Shown piece by piece: positions 8,519 to 15,545 of a DNA stretch of 64,000 bases. Positions within the stretch are counted from its first letter, which is position 1. Every line of letters starts with the position of its first letter. The position numbers were made by a program, and so were the translations under genes. Origin of the DNA: Mycobacteroides franklinii (GTDB lineage Bacteria > Actinomycetota > Actinomycetes > Mycobacteriales > Mycobacteriaceae); NCBI RefSeq assembly GCF_002013895.1, contig NZ_MAFQ01000010.1:186001-250000 (forward strand). Direction: 5' to 3'. The notes beneath the pieces were generated by a model. It was not told the DNA's origin and did not search any database. It saw nothing but the letters and a program-made list of their open reading frames with translations.

Positions 8519-8943
8519 GCGGATTTCACCATGCAGAAGACCTGGGCGTTGTGGTTGGACACGGTCTGTTCGTCCTTTACTTCGCCGTTGGACAGGATGC
8601 GGCAGCCGATTTCATCGCTATCCCCCATCGCGACGACATTGGCGAAGACAGAAGTCATCGTCGTCGTGATGGTTAACGTCCACGGCAGTGTGGTGAACTG
8701 GGCGCGCTGCGGTTGCGCCCGGTCGTCGAGATAGTTGACCTCGCCCCTTGTTCCTGCGGGACCGAAGATTTCATAGACGATGTCTTTCGGGATGATGTTC
8801 TTGGAGTCATCCTTGATGCCGACCGCCGAGTTGATGCTGGTCGAGCCGAACACGCCGTGAAGCCGATAGACACCAAACGCGGCGGCCGAGATCACCACCA
8901 GAACGACGAGCGGGACCCATACCCGCTTCAATACCTTGAAAAT
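8515..8943 (-). CDS. MmpS-family accessory protein (distal copy), probable ATT start
   Basis: MmpS proteins are single-pass membrane partners of MmpL transporters with a periplasmic beta domain. This one has a short basic N-terminus (LKRVWVP), one membrane helix (about residues 9-28) and a periplasmic domain that ends in VFCMVKSA. The first conventional in-frame codon is TTG 8931, but its nearest good ribosome site is 20 nt away. AAGGGG (8952-8957) lies 8 nt before an in-frame ATT at 8943, which would give IFKVLKRVW, a length closer to known MmpS N-termini. The second mmpS shows the same layout. With the ATT start the protein has 142 residues. It is coupled to mmpL by ATGA. Confidence 0.88.
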   Translation of the reverse strand: MFKVLKRVWVPLVVLVVISAAAFGVYRLHGVFGSTSINSAVGIKDDSKNIIPKDIVYEIFGPAGTRGEVNYLDDRAQPQRAQFTTLPWTLTITTTMTSVFANVVAMGDSDEIGCRILSNGEVKDEQTVSNHNAQVFCMVKSA

Positions 8944-9158
8944 GGTCCAATCCCCTTCACCCGTGTGGCCCGGGGGCCAACAACTCGACTCTGCTTATCG
9001 CGTCCGGCTATGCGGCGGCGCGATTCGCGCGCAAACAGTTACCAGCCAGTACGACACCGTGTTGTTTTGCGGAGTCCGTGAGCTGATGGGGCACCCGCTC
9101 ATATCGTCGGTTCATCCCACGTGGCTCCGCTCATGCCGATTTCTTAGTAATTCGTAAG

Positions 9159-9202
9159 GGATACTACATACGTTTGTCAGGGAACTGTACATGTGCTGTC
9201 AG
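9159..9202. repeat. imperfect 22-bp direct repeat upstream of mmpS
   Basis: Two adjacent 22-bp units (9159-9180 and 9181-9202) both begin GGA and end TGTCAG, with ACT and ACAT shared inside if one or two gaps are allowed. They lie about 215-260 bp upstream of the distal mmpS start, one unit being two helical turns from the next. They could be tandem regulator sites. The match is imperfect. Confidence 0.35.
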
Positions 9203-9693
9203 TCACAACTTGCCCGTTCGCTCCCCTGAGCACCCGCAATAGCTTAGTTAGCTACAAGCGGATGTCAACAACCGGTGACACGGATCTATTCCCCGTTTCT
9301 TTTCCTCCATGTAACGAAAGCGCCTGCGTGCACATCGGAGTTAGTGACTGATCTAAGAATCGCACCAGCTACCGGACCCACCGAGTGTTTGCCAGTGCTA
9401 TTTTCCGCCGGGCCGGTTCCCTCGGCTTTGATGCTCGCAACGGCCGTGGGCGGTACACGCGCGGCGGGACGAAAAAGTGACCGGCAGCTAGGGCACACGC
9501 CGGGCGTGTCGTTGGTCACGAAGGTCGGTGAGTCGTCATCCAATGGACGTGGTGCCGCGCACGGCTCAGCGCCACCCATACAACCAGCAAATATTTTCCG
9601 ACGGCTTTTGGAGCCCTGCTGCGATGGTGGATCTCATTACTCCAACACATCGCAGCCGAATTCGCGTGCCGATGACGAGTGAAACACCTCGGA

Positions 9694-9729
9694 TATTGCC
9701 AAGGCATCATGAACGATGCCTTGGCAATA
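9694..9729. terminator. perfect 15-bp hairpin downstream of mmpL
   Basis: TATTGCCAAGGCATC (9694-9708) and its exact reverse complement (9715-9729) flank a 6-nt loop. Each arm also contains the smaller dyad TGCC-AA-GGCA. It begins 53 bp after the stop of the minus-strand mmpL at 9783, so a terminator or mRNA 3'-end stabiliser fits best. There is no T tract, so a protein-binding site or a small mobile-element end is also possible. Confidence 0.6.
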
Positions 9730-9782
9730 GGACTGTTTACCCGACGGGAAATCTCGCGTGCGGCTACCCGCGCTTACGGGAG

Positions 9783-12740
9783 TCAGACCGAAGGCCGGGG
9801 GAACTCCGTGGTGATGGGCTCATCGCCGTGTCCCGGAGTCACCGGCACCGGCGGGGGCGGCACGGGCTGCGAAGCTGCCGGCGTCCTGGGCGGAGGCAGT
9901 GGCCGCGTCCGCACATTCAGCGGCCACCAGAACCAACGACCGAGGATGGTCGCGATGGCCGGTGTCATGAAGGAACGCACGATGAGGGTGTCGAAGAGCA
10001 GACCCAGCGCAATGGTCGTACCGACCTGGCCGATGATGCGCAGATCACTGACCACCATCACAGCCATCGTGAACGCGAAGACCAGGCCGGCCGAGGTCAC
10101 CACGCTGCCGGTACCACCCATCGAGCGGATGATGCCGGTCTTCAGACCGCCGTGCAGCTCCTCCTTGAGTCGGGACACCAACAAGAGGTTGTAGTCGGAG
10201 CCGACCGCCAGCAGCACGATGATCGCCATCTGCATGACCAGCCAATGCAATTCGATGCCCAAGATGTATTGCCAGATGATCACCGACAGACCGAATGAAG
10301 CACCCAGCGACAACGCCACCGTGCCGACGATGACAAGTGAGGCCACGAAGCTCCGCGTGATCAGCAGCATGATCAGGAAGATCAGGCACAAGGCGGAGAT
10401 GCCGGCGATCATCAAGTCGTACCGGGCGCCATCGGACATGTCCTTGAACACGGCCGCGGTGCCGCCCAGTTCGATCTTGGCGTTCTCCAGGGGCGTGCCC
10501 TTGACCGCCTCGATCGCGGCCTGCTTGATCGGCTCGACATGCGAAAGGCCTTCAGGTGTCGCGGGATCACCTCGGTGCGAGATGATCATCCGGACCGCCT
10601 TGCCGTCCGGTGACAGGAACGATTTCATTCCCCGTTTGAAGTCGGCGTTATCGAAGATCTCCGGTGGCAGATAGAACGAGTCGTCGTTCTTCGCAGCATC
10701 GAACGCCTTACCCATGGCGGTCGAGTTCTGGCTCATCTCGTCCATCTGGTTGTAGAAACCGGACATGGTGCTGTGTTGGGTCAGCATCATCTGCTGCATG
10801 TCTTCCATGATCGGGACCATCGCCGACATGTCCGAGACCATCTTGGGCATGAGCTGGTCCATCCGCTCCATGTTGACGACCATGCCGTCCATGGTTTCGG
10901 TCATCTCATCGATCTTGTCGAGAGTGTCGAAGATGGAGCGCATCGCCCAGCACATGGGGATGTCGAAGCAGTGCTTTTCCCAGTACAAGTAGTTGCGAAT
11001 CGGGCGGAACCAGTCGTCGAAATTCGAGATGCTGTCCCGCATATCGTGGATGGTGCCCTGCAGGGTGTGCATATCGCCGACGAGTGAGTGCGTAATGCCC
11101 GCCATGGTGGTCATGTTGGCGAGCGTGCGCTTCATGATGACGACGTTCTCGCCCATCTTGTCGGCCTGGACCTTCATGTCGGCCATGCGGTCTTTCATCA
11201 GCTTCATGTTCTGCAGCTGACCCACGCTCTGCATGCTGATGAGGAATGGAATGGAGCTGTGCTCGATCGGCGTGCCCTGTGGGCGCGTAATCGCTTGCAC
11301 GCGTGCGATTCCGGGCACTCGGAACACGGCCTTGGCGACCTTGTCGATGACCAGGAAGTCTGCCGAGTTCCGCATGTCGTGATCGGACTCGATGAGGAGC
11401 ATCTCCGGGTTCATCCGGGCTTGCGAGAAGTGCCGGTCGGCGGCTTGGAAGCCCGCGTTGGCCGGAATGTCCTTCGGGATGTACTTCTTGTCGTCGTAGC
11501 TGGTCCGGTATCCGGGCAGTGCCGCAAGACCGATGATGGCGATCGACAAAGCGGCCGCGAGAACCGGGCCCGGCCATCGCACGATCGTCGTCCCGATCTT
11601 GCGCCAGGAGCGAATCCGCATGGCGCGCTTCGGTTCGAACAGTCCAAAGCGGCTACCGATGGTGATGAGGGCCGGTCCCAAGGTGAGGGACACCAGCACG
11701 CCCACGAGCAGGCCCACCGAGCAGGGCACGCCCAGAGTCTGGAAGTACGGCATGCGGGTGAAGCTCAGGCAGTACATGGCACCGGCGATGGTCATACCCG
11801 ATCCCAGGATGACGTGCGCGGTGCCGTGGAACATCTCGTAGTACGCCGCTTCCTTTTCGGCGCCCATGGCTCGGGCTTCCTGGTAACGGCCGATCAGGAA
11901 GATGGCGTAGTCGGTTCCCGCGGCGATGGAGAGCATCACCAACAGGTTCACGGCGAAGGTCGACAACCCGATGATCTCGGTATTACCGAGGAAGGCGATG
12001 ACACCGCGCGCGGCGCTGAGCTGGATACCCACCAGCATGAACACCATGATCACGGTGAAGATCGATCGATAGAAGAACAGCAGCATCACCACGATGACGA
12101 GGAAGGTCAATCCGGTGATGAGCTGGAGGCTGCCGTCGCCGGCGTGGTTCATGTCGGTCTGCAATGCGCCGGGGCCGGTGACGTAGACGGTCAGCCCGTC
12201 GGGCAGCTTGGTGCCGTTCTTGGTCCAGTCGGCCTCGAGTTGTTTGACGATGTTGCGAGCCGCCTCAGTGGACTCGTTCGACAGCGTCTCGCCCATGTTT
12301 CCCGCGAGGTTTACCTGGACGTAGGTGGCCTTGCCGTCGGTGCTCTGGGCGCCGGCCTCGGTGAGGGGATCGCCCCAGAAGTCTTGAACGTGCTGAACGT
12401 GTTTGGTGTCGGCGCGCAGCCGGCCCACCATTTCGTCGTAGAACTTGTGCGAGCCGGGGCCCAGTCGTTCCTGTCCCTCCAGCACGATCATGACGACGCT
12501 GTCGGAATCGGACTCCTTGAACATCTTGCCCATGTGCTTCATCGCCTGCATCGACGGCGCACTCTGCGGGCTCAACGAAACGGTGTGTTCCTTGCCGACC
12601 TGCTCCAGCTGAGGGACGAACGTGTTGAGGGCGAAGACAATGGCCAGCCAGCCGATGACGATGGGGATCGACAGGCGGCGAATCCATTTGGCCAAAAAGG
12701 TGGGCTCCCCTGCCGCACGTCCTGTGTGCGCCCCGCTCAT
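9783..12740 (-). CDS. MmpL-family RND transporter (tetR-proximal copy)
   Basis: A 985-residue RND exporter with the same plan as the copy at 5525: AAGTDYAIFLIGRY and VGSDYNLLLVSR carry the Asp-Tyr proton-relay pairs, a long helical Met-rich periplasmic stretch lies between about 480 and 650, and WEKHCFDIPMCW is retained. The tail is Pro-rich (PVPPPPVPVTPG). It is nearest to the TetR gene and corresponds to M. abscessus MAB_2301. In that species, loss of the TetR MAB_2299c raises mmpS-mmpL expression and gives clofazimine and bedaquiline cross-resistance (published knowledge). Start overlaps the mmpS stop (ATGA). Confidence 0.95.
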   Translation of the reverse strand: MSGAHTGRAAGEPTFLAKWIRRLSIPIVIGWLAIVFALNTFVPQLEQVGKEHTVSLSPQSAPSMQAMKHMGKMFKESDSDSVVMIVLEGQERLGPGSHKFYDEMVGRLRADTKHVQHVQDFWGDPLTEAGAQSTDGKATYVQVNLAGNMGETLSNESTEAARNIVKQLEADWTKNGTKLPDGLTVYVTGPGALQTDMNHAGDGSLQLITGLTFLVIVVMLLFFYRSIFTVIMVFMLVGIQLSAARGVIAFLGNTEIIGLSTFAVNLLVMLSIAAGTDYAIFLIGRYQEARAMGAEKEAAYYEMFHGTAHVILGSGMTIAGAMYCLSFTRMPYFQTLGVPCSVGLLVGVLVSLTLGPALITIGSRFGLFEPKRAMRIRSWRKIGTTIVRWPGPVLAAALSIAIIGLAALPGYRTSYDDKKYIPKDIPANAGFQAADRHFSQARMNPEMLLIESDHDMRNSADFLVIDKVAKAVFRVPGIARVQAITRPQGTPIEHSSIPFLISMQSVGQLQNMKLMKDRMADMKVQADKMGENVVIMKRTLANMTTMAGITHSLVGDMHTLQGTIHDMRDSISNFDDWFRPIRNYLYWEKHCFDIPMCWAMRSIFDTLDKIDEMTETMDGMVVNMERMDQLMPKMVSDMSAMVPIMEDMQQMMLTQHSTMSGFYNQMDEMSQNSTAMGKAFDAAKNDDSFYLPPEIFDNADFKRGMKSFLSPDGKAVRMIISHRGDPATPEGLSHVEPIKQAAIEAVKGTPLENAKIELGGTAAVFKDMSDGARYDLMIAGISALCLIFLIMLLITRSFVASLVIVGTVALSLGASFGLSVIIWQYILGIELHWLVMQMAIIVLLAVGSDYNLLLVSRLKEELHGGLKTGIIRSMGGTGSVVTSAGLVFAFTMAVMVVSDLRIIGQVGTTIALGLLFDTLIVRSFMTPAIATILGRWFWWPLNVRTRPLPPPRTPAASQPVPPPPVPVTPGHGDEPITTEFPRPSV

Positions 12741-13171
12741 GCGGACTTCACAAAGCAGTAGACGTAGGCGCTCACCTCGTTGGTATACCTTTCATCTTTT
12801 TTCTCATCGTTGGCCGTGATGCGGCAACCGAGTCCATCGGCATTGCGGGTCTGGGCCAGGATGTTTCCCGTCATCGACGGTGCGGTCGTGACGATCTCAA
12901 TCGACCACGGCAAGACCGCCCCGTTGATCTGGTGCGGTTCACCCTCTTTGTCGATGTAGTTGATGTCCGCGATGGTGCCGGGAGGGCCGAAGATCTCGTA
13001 GAGCACATGCTTGGGCTTGGAGTTGTTCTTGTCGTCGGTCATGCTGCCGGCGTAGGTGGGCAACTGCGACGAGCCGAAGATGCCGCGAATCCGCCATACC
13101 GCGAAGCCCGCGATGGCCAACACGAGCACCATCACCACGGGGATCCAAGCCCGCTTCAATGCGCTAAGAAT
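12737..13171 (-). CDS. MmpS-family accessory protein (tetR-proximal copy), probable ATT start
   Basis: Single-pass periplasmic partner of the adjacent MmpL: basic N-terminus, one membrane helix (VVMVLVLAIAGFAVWRI) and a soluble domain ending in VYCFVKSA. A TTG at 13159 is the only usual start codon before an in-frame stop at 13184-13186, yet the closest ribosome site, AAGGGG (13179-13184), is 19 nt from it. The same site lies 7 nt from an in-frame ATT at 13171, giving ILSALKRAWIP; LSALKRAWIP-like starts are familiar in mycobacterial MmpS proteins. I therefore extend the gene to ATT (144 residues). It corresponds to MAB_2300. Confidence 0.88.
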   Translation of the reverse strand: MLSALKRAWIPVVMVLVLAIAGFAVWRIRGIFGSSQLPTYAGSMTDDKNNSKPKHVLYEIFGPPGTIADINYIDKEGEPHQINGAVLPWSIEIVTTAPSMTGNILAQTRNADGLGCRITANDEKKDERYTNEVSAYVYCFVKSA

Positions 13172-13418
13172 CGTAAAACCCCTTCACCCGTTTGGCGTTT
13201 CGCAAGCCGATAGCACGTGCTTGCTCGAACCTGGCTCAACTACCGATCGGATTCCGCACCCGACCGCCCCACTCGAAAGGGCGGCGCAGCAATCGCCGCG
13301 TGCTGGTTGCTTCAAGCCTGCGGTGCCCGGGCACGCATGCCCGCACATTTCTCGAAGTAAACCATGCCTAAGGTCGGAACAGTTGGCTCCCTTCCAGCGC
13401 GTTTCATCAGGATCTTTA

Positions 13419-13441
13419 ACGCATACCACGTGCGTAACGCA
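13419..13441. promoter_or_regulatory. candidate TetR operator
   Basis: ACGCA (13419-13423), then TGCGT (13431-13435), then ACGCA (13437-13441). This gives two overlapping inverted repeats that share the central TGCGT. It lies 57-79 bp upstream of the tetR start. A further ACGC-CGT-GCGT dyad at 13475-13485 abuts the tetR -10. Autorepression plus control of mmpS-mmpL through these sites is inference. Confidence 0.55.
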
Positions 13442-13485
13442 CGCTACCGGGTGGTTCGTTACGTCGCAAATCACACGCCGTGCGT

Positions 13486-13491
13486 TATCCT
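13486..13491 (+). promoter_or_regulatory. -10 element of tetR (leaderless)
   Basis: TATCCT followed by 6 nt and the GTG at 13498, so the transcript would start at the initiation codon. The element abuts the dyad at 13475-13485, which fits autorepression. Confidence 0.45.
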
Positions 13492-13497
13492 CGGCAC

Positions 13498-14163
13498 GTG
13501 GCGCAACTGACATTTCAACGCGCCCGCACTGACGAGAAGAAACGTCAACGGGCCGCAGCAATCGTGGAAGCTGCGCGGTCGCTGGCTGTGGAATCCGGTG
13601 TCACCTCCGTAACGCTGACCGCGGTCGCGAATCGCGCCGGGGTGCACTACTCGGCTGTTCGGCGCTATTTCAGCTCCCACAAAGAAGTCTTGTTGCACCT
13701 GGCCGCCGAGGGTTGGACCCGGTGGTCGGCCACGGTCTGCGCAGCGCTGGCCGAACCTGGCCCCGGCTCCCCCGCCCGCGTGGCCGAGTCGCTGGTGCAC
13801 GGCTTGGTCGACGATCCCCTGTTCTGCGACCTGTTGGCCAATCAGCATCTACACCTGGAGCACGAAGTCGACGTCGAACGCGTCGCCGAGGTGAAGCAGA
13901 TCAGCAACGTCGCCGTCATGTCGATCGCAGAGTCGATCGAACGCACCCTCCCGGAGATCGGCCGCAAGGGCTCGCTCGACATCCTTGTCGCCGCGTTCTC
14001 GCTCGCCGCCATGCTCTGGCAGATCGCACATCCCCCGGAGGGACTTGAACACGATTACCGGAGTGAGCCGGGCGTCCCACCAGACTGGAGCCTGGACTTC
14101 GAGCCGGCATTGACCAGGCTGTTGACCGCGACCTGCATCGGTATCGTCACGCAACAACGGTGA
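13498..14163 (+). CDS. TetR-family repressor of the mmpS-mmpL exporters
   Basis: A 221-residue TetR-family regulator. The N-terminal helix-turn-helix (about residues 14-60) contains VTLTAVANRAGVHYSAVRRYF, and the rest is the usual all-helical ligand and dimer domain. I chose GTG 13498 (VAQLTFQRAR) over GTG 13480, because the -10 TATCCT lies between them and no ribosome site precedes either. Divergent position next to mmpS-mmpL matches M. abscessus MAB_2299c, mutations of which cause clofazimine/bedaquiline cross-resistance by derepressing the exporters. The natural ligand is unknown. It ends 10 bp from the convergent coaE stop. Confidence 0.9.
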   Translation: MAQLTFQRARTDEKKRQRAAAIVEAARSLAVESGVTSVTLTAVANRAGVHYSAVRRYFSSHKEVLLHLAAEGWTRWSATVCAALAEPGPGSPARVAESLVHGLVDDPLFCDLLANQHLHLEHEVDVERVAEVKQISNVAVMSIAESIERTLPEIGRKGSLDILVAAFSLAAMLWQIAHPPEGLEHDYRSEPGVPPDWSLDFEPALTRLLTATCIGIVTQQR

Positions 14164-14173
14164 CGCGCGCGTC

Positions 14174-15361
14174 TTACGGAGTCCATCCGGTTTCGGCCGC
14201 CCAGGCAAGCGCGCGTGGATACGCCGATGCAAACCAGGGTTCCTTGGCGTCGACGTAGGCGCCGAGATCACCGTTGGCCTCCGCCGCCGCTCGCTCGGCC
14301 GCTTGCTTGATCGAAAGATACTCGGCGCGCGCCTGCGGATCCGAGCGCAGCCAATCGCGGAAGATCAGCGCGAATCGCTGACCCGGCCAACCGTCCACCC
14401 GCACATGTACCAGGGCGGCGCGACCCGGGTCCGCTGCAGCGTGGATGCGCTTGCCCCAGGTGGCAATGTCGGCGTCATGCGGATCATCGGCGGTGATACC
14501 CACTATTTGAGGTAGCCCGATATCGGCCAAGGGATCCGCCAAAGCGTCGGCCACATCGAGCGATTCGACGGTCACCTGAATATCGATGACATCCTTGGCG
14601 TCCAGTCCGGCTATGGAGGTGGAACCGATGTGGTCGATCCGCAGCGCCTTCGAACCGCACACCACCGCCAGCCGGTTGATGATGCGCTGGGCCTGAACCG
14701 GCCACGTCGGGTCGGCGGGAACGAGCTCTGGCTTCCATGGCGCCCGTTGACGAGTGCGCAGATTATGCGCGTACGGCTGCAGCCGCTCGGCCCACAGGTC
14801 ACGAACCGTCTGTGCGAGTGCGTCGGAGTCACCTGAATTATCCAGCCACACATCGGCGATGGCCCGGCGCTGCTCATCGGATGCCTGGGCGGCCACGCGT
14901 GAGCGGGCGTCCTGCTCATCCATCCCGCGATGCGTGACGAGTCGTGTGACGCGGGTTTCGATATCCGCGTGCACAACCAGCACCAGATGGTAAAAGGCCG
15001 CGAGCGAGTTCTCCGCGAGCAATGGAATGTCTTCCACCACAATGGCATCCTTGCCCGCGGCGGCCATCAATTCGGCCCGCCGGGCGCCGACCAAAGGATG
15101 CACGATTCCGTTGAGGGTGGCGCGGTGCACATCGTCCTGGAACGCAATTGCCGCCAGCGCTGGACGATCCAAGGCGCCGTCGGGGCGCAGGATCGATTCC
15201 CCAAAGGCCTCGACCAGTGCAATCAGGCCGGGAGTTCCGGGTTCCACCACCTCGCGCGCAATGACGTCACTGTCCACGATGAAGGCCCCACATTCGGCGA
15301 GGGTCCGCGAGACCGTGGACTTTCCCGCGCCGATTCCTCCGGTCAGGCCAATGCGCAACAT
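14174..15361 (-). CDS. coaE: dephospho-CoA kinase fused to a GrpB/UPF0157 domain
   Basis: Last enzyme of coenzyme A synthesis: phosphorylates the ribose 3'-hydroxyl of dephospho-CoA. In the 395-residue protein, residues 1-200 are the kinase with Walker A GLTGGIGAGKSTV, a lid region and DNSGD. Residues about 215-395 are a GrpB-like UPF0157 nucleotidyltransferase-fold domain (IDHIGSTSIAGLDAKDVIDIQV). This two-domain form is the normal mycobacterial CoaE; the C-terminal part is thought to help folding or regulation. The gene runs with rpsA, which lies upstream behind a strong terminator. Confidence 0.95.
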   Translation of the reverse strand: MLRIGLTGGIGAGKSTVSRTLAECGAFIVDSDVIAREVVEPGTPGLIALVEAFGESILRPDGALDRPALAAIAFQDDVHRATLNGIVHPLVGARRAELMAAAGKDAIVVEDIPLLAENSLAAFYHLVLVVHADIETRVTRLVTHRGMDEQDARSRVAAQASDEQRRAIADVWLDNSGDSDALAQTVRDLWAERLQPYAHNLRTRQRAPWKPELVPADPTWPVQAQRIINRLAVVCGSKALRIDHIGSTSIAGLDAKDVIDIQVTVESLDVADALADPLADIGLPQIVGITADDPHDADIATWGKRIHAAADPGRAALVHVRVDGWPGQRFALIFRDWLRSDPQARAEYLSIKQAAERAAAEANGDLGAYVDAKEPWFASAYPRALAWAAETGWTP

Positions 15362-15498
15362 GTCCGCAGTCTGTCACAGCGCCGGCTCCGCCTGATCACC
15401 AGCACCCGGGAACCCGCTACCCGTGTTGACATCGAATTCTCCTGGGCGAGGCCCTGATTCGGCGACGACGTGCCAGAACAGCTGCTGTGAAGACGAAG

Positions 15499-15526
15499 AA
15501 GGCCCCGGTCGCAGGACCGGGGCCTT
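15499..15526 (-). terminator. rpsA terminator
   Basis: AAGGCCCCGGTC (15499-15510) and its exact complement GACCGGGGCCTT (15515-15526) make a 12-bp stem with a 4-nt loop. On the minus strand the stem is followed by the pyrimidine-rich CTTCGTCTTC. It starts 19 bp after the rpsA stop. Confidence 0.8.
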
Positions 15527-15545
15527 CCGTCGTGAGAACGCGTGC

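Larger units (their letters stand above)
8944..9782. other. 839-bp intergenic region between the two mmpS-mmpL pairs
   Basis: No convincing gene. Small open frames on both strands (for example 9275-9682 plus, 9286-9579 minus) lack family resemblance and ribosome sites. The right end holds the perfect hairpin at 9694-9729 behind the upstream mmpL. The left 300 bp, richer in A+T, should hold the promoter of the distal mmpS-mmpL pair, including imperfect direct repeats at 9159-9202. An inverted repeat ACACGC-CGG-GCGTGT lies at 9495-9509. Confidence 0.7.
13172..13497. other. divergent control region between mmpS and tetR
   Basis: A 326-bp gap with no gene. It holds dyads of the form ACGC...GCGT near tetR (13419-13441 and 13475-13485), a perfect palindrome GTGCCCGGGCAC at 13323-13334, and the mmpS ribosome site at 13179-13184. 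Promoters of both divergent units must lie here; I cannot identify a convincing mmpS promoter. Confidence 0.65.

Noticed and set aside
8926..8962. Short GTG-started upstream frame ending at the mmpS TTG
   Set aside because: It would need the AAGGGG site inside itself; the ATT-start reading of mmpS explains that site better. Kept only as an alternative.
9275..9682. 135-codon frame in the mmp intergenic region
   Set aside because: No ribosome site or leaderless promoter, no recognisable domain, and the composition looks non-coding.
11088..12761. 557-codon plus-strand open frame opposite mmpL
   Set aside because: Shadow caused by third-position G+C; His/Arg/Gly-rich translation without domains.
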